From JAMQKA01 sp034521835 (GTDB lineage: Bacteria; Bacteroidota; Rhodothermia; Balneolales; Balneolaceae), in the NCBI GenBank assembly GCA_034521835.1, contig JAXHMA010000001.1, forward strand, positions 496,001 to 560,000: DNA of 64,000 nt. Direction: 5' to 3'. Shown here in pieces: positions 56,065 to 64,000 of the stretch; position 1 is the first letter of the stretch; each line of letters begins with the position of its first letter. A program made the translations under genes and the position numbers. The notes below the pieces were generated by a model that ran no database searches, was not told where the DNA came from, and was given only the letters and a program-made list of their open reading frames with translations.

Positions 56065-58835
56065 CTACTTCTCCTTGTTTACCTGCAAAGGTAATTCGAT
56101 TAGAATTGTTAATCCTTTGCCCGGTTTGCTGCTAAACTCAATTGTACCTGAAAGGGCTTTAACGCGTGATTTCATACTCTCAATACCCATGCCTTTTTTG
56201 TTATCCAAAGAATCGACCGGGGCGCCCATGCCGTCATCTTCAATCATACAAGTTATAATGTTTCCATGTTTATACAACTGAAGTGACAGATTAGTGCACT
56301 CAGCATATTTAACGGCGTTACTGAGGGCTTCTTGTATAATGCGATATAAATTTATCTGGGCCTGCTGGCTGAGTTTTACATTCTCCAGATCATAGGTGTA
56401 GTGAAACGAAATGTCGGATGCACTTTTCATCTGGTCAATTAACGCCTCTACAGAAAGTTCAAGCCCATAATCTTCTATAGCGGAAGGCATAAGGTTATGG
56501 GCTATATTACGGGTATCCTCAATTGCATTTTGCAGCAGGTTCAGCCCGCGTTGAAATTGTGCTTCTTTTTTTGGGGAGAGTTTTTTAGGGCACTTTTCAT
56601 GGACTGAAAATTCATGTTAGAGGCACTCAGGTATTGCGCAAGGCCATCATGTAACTCTTTGGCGATCCGTTTTCGTTCGCGTTCTTCGCCTTCAATGAGT
56701 GAGGTCAATACATCTTTTTCAGCTTGTTTCTGTTCGGTAATATCCTTGATAACCACCAGCCTGTACTGGGTGCCGTTCAGGGAGAGGGGGGCCGCCGAAA
56801 TATTTACACTAATTTTGCTGCCATCTTTTTTATGGTGTACCCATTCTTCGCCATAGACATGATTCTCCCTGTTTTTCTGGACGTTATCCTTTAACATATT
56901 TTCATATTCCGTTGGACGAATATCAAACAGGCTCATCCTCATAAACTCCTTCCGGCTGTACCCGTAGTGCGATATTGCCGCCTTGTTTACCTCTACAAAT
57001 TGCAGGGTTTCGGGATCGTAAATCCACATCGGCTGGGGATTATCTTCAAAGAGCAGCCGGTATTTTTTTTCGGACTCATGGAGCTTTTGCTCAGCCTCCT
57101 TGCGTTCGGTTATGTCTTGTACAGTCCCGATCAGTTTGTAGACATCCCCTGAATCTTCCACCATTGGAATGCAGATAGCACGAACATACTTTATATCTCC
57201 TTTCTTGGTATGTAGCCTGAGATCAAGATCGTAAGGAATGCCATCCTGCAATGCTTTTATTACCTTTTTTTGTAGTAAATCCCCTTGATCTTTGTAGAAT
57301 TCATCAATCTGCTGTTCTATCGTCGGTATCTTTTCTCCGGGTTTTAAGCCAAATATTTCATAGACCATGGGTGACCAAAAAAGGCGTTCACTTTCCGGGT
57401 CATATTCCCAGTCGCCCAATTTACCTATCCGCTGGGCCCGGGCCAGCCGTTCCCTGCTTTCACGCAGCTCATTTTCATACTTCTTGCGGTCGGTTATATC
57501 GCGAACGACGCTAACAGCAAGCTCTGCCTTTCCTTCTTGATCATGTAAAAGAGTTACGGTATGATCTGTTGGGAATTTTTCTCCATTTTTCCGCTGCATC
57601 TCAAACTCAGTGTTAAAGGCGCCGCTTTCCTTCAGTGACTCTGCGCCTATTTCATTAAACTCTCGGAATTTCTCATCTTTTACGTGTAGCATTTTCGTGG
57701 TTTCACCGATAAGCTCCTCCCGTGAGTAACCGAAAACCTTCTCCGTATACGGGTTGCATTCCACAATCGTGCGGGTTTCGGTATTGATGATACAAATAGC
57801 GGAGTTAAGGCTCTCGAATGTTTTTTGAAGAAGCTTCTGGGACTTTTGGAGTTCTTTTTCTGCCACTTTCAGGCTTGTTATATCTAGCACGGTACCCATA
57901 AATTTGCTGGGTTCGCCTTCACTGCCGCGAATTAGCTGGGCGCGGGTGTGGCAGTATTGTAAATCGCCATTCCCACTAATAACGCGAAATGTGTATTCTA
58001 GCTGTTCTTCTTCCCATACTATTTTTTCAATATCCTCAAACTTGCCCTGGTCCTCCGGGTGAAGAATACGCATTAAGTTCTCGAAGCTGGGCGGCAGTTT
58101 CTCTCGTTTATACCCCAGAATATTGTAGAGGCTGTCAGACCAGTCTGACTGGCCTGTTTTCATATCGTATACCCAGTACCCGATGCCGGCTATTTCCTGG
58201 GCCTGTTCCAGCTTCTGTTTCTGAAGTTTTAGCTCATTCTCATAATTCTTGCGCTCGGAAATATCAATACCGATGCCCACCTGGGTATTGTCAGTCAGTT
58301 TTATGTTCGACCACCGGGTCTGTACCGTTTCTCCGGTTTTTGTTGTCAGGGGAAGTTCCATCCACGACCGACCAGGGTTGCCCATAAATTGGATGGCACT
58401 TTCACGGATTGCCGGATCAGGATAGCAGGCATTCATAAGCTCAATTTGGTGAACTTCTTCATTGGTCCACCCGGTCACTTGCTCAAACTCTTTATTGACC
58501 TCAAATTCATCCAGATGAGGATTGTACATGGTGATCATGACAGGAATATGGTCAATCAGTTTTTCAAGAAACTCCTGCTGTGAGCGATGCTCCTCGATTT
58601 GATTTTCAAGCTCACGCTCTTTCTGCTGCAACTGTTTATCATGTTGTTTGATGAGGTAGTAGAGGCCCAGCGAGGTCAGAGCCACATAAAATAATCCCTT
58701 ATACGTCTGTAATTCTGATAGGGTATCTGGATTATCTAGAAAAAAATTGAGAGCGTGATCGGACAGGGCAATCCAAACCGCGGCTACAGCCACGTATATC
58801 AAGGTTATTTTAAGCGGTGTTAGCTTGTACTGCAT
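56065..58835 (-). pseudogene. Membrane-bound multi-PAS NarX-type histidine kinase, one-base frameshift
   Basis: The corrected length is 923 residues. Order: two membrane segments (about 10-32, 46-62), five PAS/PAC modules between about 80 and 720 (for example MITMYNPHLDEFEVNKEFEQ, YSREELIGETTKMLHV, MWIYDPETLQFVEVNKAAIS), HisKA_3 with RKRIAKELHDGLAQYLSASN, and a NarX-type ATPase NLYRIIQEALSNAVKYAE, CMIEDDGMGAP, KGMGIESMKSRV. The break is in T6 56581-56586 (plus strand); one more base gives LKKLSPKKEAQ. It is directly followed by its response regulator. A sequencing error is likely, because both halves are well preserved. Confidence 0.85.
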
Positions 58836-59378
58836 CTTTCCGGTCTCTCAAAAGTGAAGGATTTTTAGGTGCCGGGCTTTTAAAAATGGCTTGCCTAAAC
58901 TATACAGAAGATGGTTATAAATGTATCAGATCTATATTTTTTGAATCCCAATTTACACCAATTTACCTCATTGCAATCGAATTATAAAAAATGTTTTGAT
59001 CTTCCTTTCCTCATTAATCCAGTTTATGAATTCACCTTAGTTCCTGGATATTTATAGGTGGAAATGCATTAGTCCGCTTTTTGAATATTTTCCCCAGTCT
59101 ATATTATTTCAGAAAAGGGTTAAATTTAATATAATTAGTGCTCAGATTTTTGTGGACCACGGATAGGCTATTTACCATTAACAGTTTGTGATATTCTTGC
59201 GAAATCGGGAAGGATCACAGATACAGATTTAGTACAGGCTATTTGAATAAGCTCTGATGCTATTACCGTCTCAAAAAGTTGAAAAAGGTATGGTGTTTAT
59301 TTGAGAAGCAGTCCTAGAAAAAGATACCTGCCTCTTTTGCTAACCATGAGACCTAAATTACGTTATTGAGCAATCTCT
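58836..59378. other. Divergent promoter region between two kinases
   Basis: No gene was seen. It separates the minus-strand multi-PAS kinase from the plus-strand OB-fold kinase, so it must hold both promoters. AAATGTATCAGATCTATA (58919-58936) resembles 50334-50351. Confidence 0.45.
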
Positions 59379-60875
59379 ATGATTTTCTTTACCAACTTGA
59401 AGGTCTGCTTATTGACGGCGTTGCTTTCGGTGTGCGTGTCAGCGTCCGCTCTTGGTTCACTGCAATCGGCCATGGTCGCCGATTCTGCCCTCACTCCACT
59501 GCACCGGGTAAAACTTGATAAAGACGCCGACGGTATCGCAGATATGATGGGAGATACCATCCGGGTTACGGGCATAGCCAATGTTTCTACAGGAGTTTTG
59601 CATGGTGTTTATTTTCAGATTTTTATCCAGAATGACTCCACCGGACTCCCCTTGTTCAACCGTCAAATTGATGAGCCGGTAAACAGGGGAGACAGCTTGG
59701 TAGTGACCGGTGTAGTGCGGAAATATTTTGGTATGACTGAGCTGAATGTGGTGGATTACGAGGTTTATGAACCCAAGCAGGACCACCTTGAGCCGGTACC
59801 CCTGCAAGAGGCGATTAAGAATAAGCCGCAATATGAAGGGATGTTGGTGAGCGGACAGGGCGTGGTCCGTAAACAGGGCAGCAGGCACAACGGCAAGTAT
59901 CTGGAGGTGGCGCCTTCTGATACCAGCCAGCAGTCAATGATAGTTTATGTAACGAATTTTAATACTTATTACGAGGAGATCGATCTCGAATCATTCAGCA
60001 GTGGAGATGTAGTGCAGGTCACCGGTATTCTCAGTTTATATAATCCCGGTAAAACCATGGCAGAGAGCTATGAGCTTTTTCTGCGAACCCCCGCGGATAT
60101 TGACAGCCAGGGGCTAAAGCAGAATACACTGGCAACGCTGGCTATCGTTGGCGGAGTTATAATATTGCTAGCGCTCGGATGGATTATGTCACTTCGGATA
60201 CAGGTAAAAAATAAAACCCGCCAGATTCAGCAGGCACTGGAAGAGAAAGATATGCTGCTAAAAGAGATCCATCACCGCGTTAAAAACAACCTGGCGATTG
60301 TCAGCGGGTTGATCGAGCTGCAGATGGACGGCTCACTGAGCGAGGATGCGCAAAAGGTACTGCAGGACAGCCAGTCCCGCATTCAGTCGATGGCATTAGT
60401 CCACGACAAGCTGTATCGAACGACCTCCCTGAGCGATATCGGCATGCAGACCTACCTGGAGGAACTGGTGCAGAGTTTGCAATCTACCTTTTCCGGTATG
60501 GATTCTGATATTACGATTAATTTCGATATTGATGAGATCAACATGGGTATTGACAAAGCGATTCCGTGTGGCCTGCTGGTAAATGAGCTGGTAGTGAACG
60601 CCTTTAAACATGCATTTGGTGATCAGCAGGGGAATCTTACCGTAAAGCTCAAGGACCTCGGGGATAACTACAAGCTGATCATCGCCGACGACGGACAGGG
60701 GCTGCCCGAAGATTTCGGAAATAATGACGGCTCCTCACTTGGTATGCTCCTAATCAAAACATTTACCAGCCAGCTGGATGCCGAAATGCAGGTAAAAAAT
60801 GCAGATGGAGCTCATTTCGCGTTTATATTCCCGCCTGAAAATGGAGGTGATGAGCGTATAGCTCAATCATCATAA
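59379..60875 (+). CDS. HWE-type histidine kinase with periplasmic OB-fold-like sensor
   Basis: The protein has 498 residues. A signal or membrane segment (1-25) is followed by a calcium-loop-like KLDKDADGIADMMGD and two OB-fold-like modules (about 45-110: TIRVTGIANVSTGVLHGVYF; 125-225: VSGQGVVRKQGSRH, DVVQVTGILSLYNPG). A membrane helix (about 250-272) and the kinase follow: LLKEIHHRVKNNLAIVSGLI (His about 297), LLVNELVVNAFKHAFGD, IIADDGQGLPEDFG. All ATPase motifs are intact. The OB modules should face the periplasm, an unusual input for this kinase class. It is divergent from the multi-PAS kinase. Confidence 0.88.
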   Translation: MIFFTNLKVCLLTALLSVCVSASALGSLQSAMVADSALTPLHRVKLDKDADGIADMMGDTIRVTGIANVSTGVLHGVYFQIFIQNDSTGLPLFNRQIDEPVNRGDSLVVTGVVRKYFGMTELNVVDYEVYEPKQDHLEPVPLQEAIKNKPQYEGMLVSGQGVVRKQGSRHNGKYLEVAPSDTSQQSMIVYVTNFNTYYEEIDLESFSSGDVVQVTGILSLYNPGKTMAESYELFLRTPADIDSQGLKQNTLATLAIVGGVIILLALGWIMSLRIQVKNKTRQIQQALEEKDMLLKEIHHRVKNNLAIVSGLIELQMDGSLSEDAQKVLQDSQSRIQSMALVHDKLYRTTSLSDIGMQTYLEELVQSLQSTFSGMDSDITINFDIDEINMGIDKAIPCGLLVNELVVNAFKHAFGDQQGNLTVKLKDLGDNYKLIIADDGQGLPEDFGNNDGSSLGMLLIKTFTSQLDAEMQVKNADGAHFAFIFPPENGGDERIAQSS

Positions 60876-60912
60876 ACCACTTTCAATCATTTTTATTACG
60901 TGCCCATTTATT

Positions 60913-62151
60913 TTAGGAGTACAGCACCTCAGCTCCTTTACCCTGGGCAATCAGCGATTGATATTCTTCCAGATCCTGCTGAATCGACTTATCGGTCAGA
61001 TCGAGGGTTTCTCCGCGTTCGGCAGCCATATATGCCGACTGCACCAGCCGCGTTATTTCAAGCCCATATTCCCAGTTCAGCGTGGCATCTTCACCGGCAT
61101 TGAAATGGTCGCGCATATCCACCCATTCCCCAATATACCCGTAAAGATCGGCTTCATTTGGCAGCACGGGGAGTAATCCTCGTGAAGCAGTTGATTTTTC
61201 CAGGGCCAGCTCGGCATCGGCGATCGCCTCGGCGGCTTCATCACCTATAAAAATTTCGGTGGGAGATTTCAGCGAGTTGATCTCCAGGCCGTAACCGGGT
61301 CCCAGGGCATCCATGTTGAGCCGCAGCCCCTGCTTGTCGTACATCCAGGAAACGGTAAACTGCGCTTTAACCAGTTGGCCGGTCTCAGGGTTTTTAAAAG
61401 TGACGATACCAGTGGAGAAATCGTCAGCTGGATATTGTTCGTAATCCACGCCGTATTCTTCTTTCAATTTTGCACGATAGGCGGGCTGTCCCCATTTTAG
61501 CAAGGAGGTGTCAGCGGAAACGGCGACCGGCTCCAGAAAATCAACGGGCTTGCCGATTGGGGTAAGCAGGTACCAGCCTACGGCTATGCTGTGGCAGCCC
61601 ATATCAGAGAGTACACCGCCGCCCTGTTTGCGTGGATCCCAAAACCAGCTGCTGTGGGGGCCGGCATGTTCCTCCCCCGAACGGGCCAGGGTGAGGGGCC
61701 CCATCACTTTCTGTTGGGGTTCAAGCTGGGCTAATGCTTTTTGTACCGATGGCATAAAAATCTGATTCTCAAAATAGGCGGTAAGCAGGTTGTGTTTGTT
61801 GGCCAGTTTGACCTGCCGGCGTGCTTCTTTTATGGTTCTGCCCAGCGGCTTTTCCGCGATGAGGCCGGTCAGTTCAGTGCCCTGGTCCAGGGCATCGGCA
61901 ATCTCCTCAACAATCTCCACACGGGCAAAATTGGGCGCAAAAATGGCGGCGACATCACTCACCTCGCATAGCTGCTTGATTGAGGAGCAGATTTTGCATT
62001 CCCCCAGATTTTGCTCGGTTACGAAGTTGGCCAGTTCCTGCGCGCCTTTCTTATCAAGCACGGCGCTGATTTCAATATCGCGAACTGATCGCATCGAGTC
62101 AGCTAAAAAATTGGCGATAAATCCTGATCCTATAAATCCTATTTTTAACAT
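60913..62151 (-). CDS. Gfo/Idh/MocA-family oxidoreductase
   Basis: The protein has 412 residues. The Rossmann start KIGFIGSGFIANFLADSMRS is followed by ISAVLDKKG, the cofactor and Lys loop GLIAEKPLGRTIKEARR (EKP holds the conserved Lys), and the second-domain region SDMGCHSIAVGWYLLTP with the family Asp/His pair. It probably oxidises a sugar or cyclitol with NAD(P). No sugar transporter is adjacent, so the substrate is open. Confidence 0.9.
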   Translation of the reverse strand: MLKIGFIGSGFIANFLADSMRSVRDIEISAVLDKKGAQELANFVTEQNLGECKICSSIKQLCEVSDVAAIFAPNFARVEIVEEIADALDQGTELTGLIAEKPLGRTIKEARRQVKLANKHNLLTAYFENQIFMPSVQKALAQLEPQQKVMGPLTLARSGEEHAGPHSSWFWDPRKQGGGVLSDMGCHSIAVGWYLLTPIGKPVDFLEPVAVSADTSLLKWGQPAYRAKLKEEYGVDYEQYPADDFSTGIVTFKNPETGQLVKAQFTVSWMYDKQGLRLNMDALGPGYGLEINSLKSPTEIFIGDEAAEAIADAELALEKSTASRGLLPVLPNEADLYGYIGEWVDMRDHFNAGEDATLNWEYGLEITRLVQSAYMAAERGETLDLTDKSIQQDLEEYQSLIAQGKGAEVLYS

Positions 62152-62227
62152 ACCATCCCTTTATTTTGAATTTGTTTTTACCAAAAAAAGAATAATCCCG
62201 GTGGGATGCATCTTGATTCAGAAATAT

Positions 62228-63237
62228 TTATTGCTCGGTAGTCACAAATTCCGCCACTACCGGCAGATGATCACTGATGGCAATCATATCACTGTCATTC
62301 AACGGACGTGCTATTTCAACTGATGTTTGAACCAGTTCCGGGGTCATCTGCTGGTTGGGCAAAATGTGATCGATGCGCCAGAAAAGAGAGTCGGAGGGGT
62401 GGCTGAATGCGCCGGTTCCGGCAAGGGGATCTACAAATGTCAGATCACTCTGTTCACCCAAAAGCGCGTTAAATTCTTCGCTTCCGGGGGTCGTGTTCAG
62501 GTCGCCCATTACCAGCTGGTTCCGATTGGGGTCAAGCTCCATAAGGCGTTGAAGCTGCGCCCGTAGCAAATTGACCTGTCCCATGCGCCATCCTTCGTTT
62601 CGGGCGCCGCGGCCCGCCTTAAGGTGCAGCCCCGTGAGCGTAAATTCATAGTCGGGGTTAACCAACACATCTACCGTCCACATCCTGTTGTTGGTGAAGG
62701 TTTGAGATTGTGTTTGACCGAGGGAGTCGGTTTGCCCGATAATGGGCGTGTTGACATTTGCGTAGCTGTAAAACATGCCGAGTGGAATGCGACTCATCAT
62801 CACCACATTCATGTACCAGTCGGCGCTTTCAAGCGCGGTAAAAACCTGGATCCCATCTCCGGGAAATAGTTTTCTGCCATTCTTTGCAGGTAGCTGTCAC
62901 TTTCAAACTCCTGCAGCACCACGATGTCTGCATCCAGCTGCTCGATGGCCGCGGCCAGCAGCTCACGCCGTTTGCTCATCTGCGGCGGTGGTAAATCTTC
63001 GCGCTCGTTTTCAATGTAGGGATTGTTGTAGGAATCCACGAAATGCTGCACGTTCCATGTCGCAACCCGGATGGTATCATAAGCTTGTGGATTATACCAG
63101 TTAGGCAGGGTGGTAGCCTGCTCGTAACGATCAGCCGACGTGGTATCACTGGCATTATTCGTTGACTGCTCGACTTCTGCGCAGGAAAAAAGTGCTGTCG
63201 ACAAGACGAAAATCAGGGAAAAATGAACTACTCTCAT
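62228..63237 (-). pseudogene. Endonuclease/exonuclease/phosphatase-family lipoprotein, one-base frameshift
   Basis: A signal peptide has a lipobox ALFSC (about residue 19). Frame 1 has RVATWNVQHFVDSYNNPYIE and DADIVVLQEFES (metal-binding Asn and Glu). Frame 2 has FTLTGLHLKAGRGARNEGWR (catalytic His region), LVMGDLNTTPGSEEFNAL (Asp/Asn pair) and AISDHLPVVAEF (final Asp-His). One missing base in CCC 62852-62854 (plus strand) separates them; adding it gives EMGIQVFTALES and 336 residues. It is a secreted or lipid-anchored phosphodiesterase or nuclease. Confidence 0.85.
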
Positions 63238-63570
63238 AAAATTTGGATAAGATGACAGGGTTAGAAAGAAGGGCGTAAAAATACCTGATTATCATCACGA
63301 AAGTAAGCCGGAATGACAAGTTAACAAAAGCGTAATTACGGGATATATTTCAGAAAGCATCACCGATGTAATTGTCGATGATTTTTTCACCAAAATTCCA
63401 CTTCCAATTGATTCTGCTGGTACATTCGTACAAAAGGATCTGTCCATGTCCCGTTTTTTATTCAATTCCTACACGTAGATAATTAACAGATCTGTTTTTA
63501 GATATTCCTCACAAGTACGGATATACCAACTATTCCAATACTTTTTCAGGAAAAAATGCCAGCAGTAAGC
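63238..63570. other. Gap without visible gene
   Basis: The sequence is AT-rich; I recognise nothing on either strand. It is likely leader sequence for the lipoprotein gene, plus the 3' region of the gene at 63571. Confidence 0.35.
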
Positions 63571-64000
63571 CTAATTTTTAATCTGGGTGCCAATAAGTAC
63601 ACCTGCTCCCACACTTGCTCCGATAACACCCCACTTGGGCAGGCCGAGATTGACCGAAGGCGGTTTTTTCAGCAGTTCGATATACTTCTGATTTATATCC
63701 TCATACTTGGCATAGGCCTCATCATAGCCCGTTTTGTAGGCTTCGGTCTTTGCCTCTTCAAGTACAAGCAAACTGTCTTTGAGAGTGCTGACCTGCTGGT
63801 TGAGTGAATCGACCGTCCATAGCTTATCCCGTTGCTTGCGGTAGGATTCGGCATTCTGGTGATCGATAATAAACGTTTCGCTGAACCATAGCGGCACCAG
63901 CAGGTACTCCACATGCACGTCGGCCTCTTCGTTGTACACCTCCTCCACTCCCCAGTCGGAGTTGGCCATTTCAGGGAATGTTTTCTCCAGCCTTTCCTGC
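63571..64000 (-). CDS. Partial protein with coiled coil and C-terminal membrane segment
   Basis: The frame is open to the window edge; an internal ATG at 63969 exists, but coding probably starts upstream (residues QERLEKTFPE precede it in frame). It contains VHVEYLLVPLWFSETFIID, a heptad-like helical stretch (about SLNQQVSTLKDSLLVLEEAK and KTGYDEAYAKYEDINQKY) and a final glycine-rich hydrophobic segment WGVIGASVGAGVLIGTQI. The function is unknown, and I do not recognise the family. Confidence 0.55.
   Translation of the reverse strand, partial: QERLEKTFPEMANSDWGVEEVYNEEADVHVEYLLVPLWFSETFIIDHQNAESYRKQRDKLWTVDSLNQQVSTLKDSLLVLEEAKTEAYKTGYDEAYAKYEDINQKYIELLKKPPSVNLGLPKWGVIGASVGAGVLIGTQIKN

Noticed and set aside
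1..64000. tRNA, rRNA, CRISPR arrays, prophage or integron structure
   Set aside because: I looked for tRNA T-loop signatures, regularly spaced repeats and phage gene sets and saw none.

Overview
The window looks like a chromosome segment from a bacterium of the Bacteroidota/Rhodothermota/Balneolota assemblage, most likely Balneolota (inference). Reasons: a large secreted protein (37295-41252) ends in a type IX-like sorting tail with a YPNPFNPSTTI motif. There are few clear Shine-Dalgarno sequences, a menaquinone methyltransferase, a hybrid sensor kinase fused to an AraC domain, and many PAS/HWE-type kinases. No rRNA, tRNA, CRISPR or prophage was seen.

Layout. 1-4600 is a housekeeping block on the plus strand: a partial ComF-like phosphoribosyltransferase, a membrane protein, a histidine phosphatase, menG, fabZ, panB (frameshifted) and surE. 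4600-9500 holds a lipase pair, a GNAT-like protein, a flavin reductase and an SDR. 10051-22737 is a mixed accessory region: a hybrid kinase/AraC regulator with two small related proteins, a beta-helix lipoprotein paired with a di-haem cytochrome, a CE6-type esterase, CheR, an M28 peptidase, a CPBP protease and a SpoIIE-type phosphatase. 23000-29500 is a rearranged zone. It contains an IS1634-family element flanked by a 71-bp duplication, a GAF-domain remnant fused to a membrane-protein remnant, a DUF5060/DUF4038 glycoside-hydrolase-like protein and a GC-rich IS1380-family element. 29600-42000 carries an aldo/keto reductase, thioredoxin, a glycosyltransferase, a second GNAT-like paralogue whose stop codon lies in a small MITE-like element, a DUF5694 protein and a secreted beta-propeller protein followed by a lipoprotein. 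41978-43454 is a gene-free repeat patch.

43455-60900 is the most striking part: a dense signalling island built around a KaiC-like double ATPase. It holds six histidine kinases or kinase-like proteins, two LuxR/NarL-type regulators and two stand-alone receiver-like proteins. Most of the receiver domains have lost the acidic pocket or the conserved Lys. One kinase (51958-53838) keeps its phospho-acceptor His box but has lost its ATP-binding motifs. Another (45086-46345) is a mosaic of its two neighbours, joined at short microhomologies inside a 1.5-kb tandem duplication. Two operons of the island share a nearly identical 22-bp upstream element. 60913-64000 has a Gfo/Idh/MocA oxidoreductase, an endonuclease/phosphatase-family lipoprotein and a partial gene.

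Caution on quality: at least 17 single-base indels break otherwise convincing genes, including panB and a kinase. Most lie in short mononucleotide runs, and gains and losses are about equally common. This is what consensus errors in the sequence would look like, so entries marked pseudogene may be intact in the organism.
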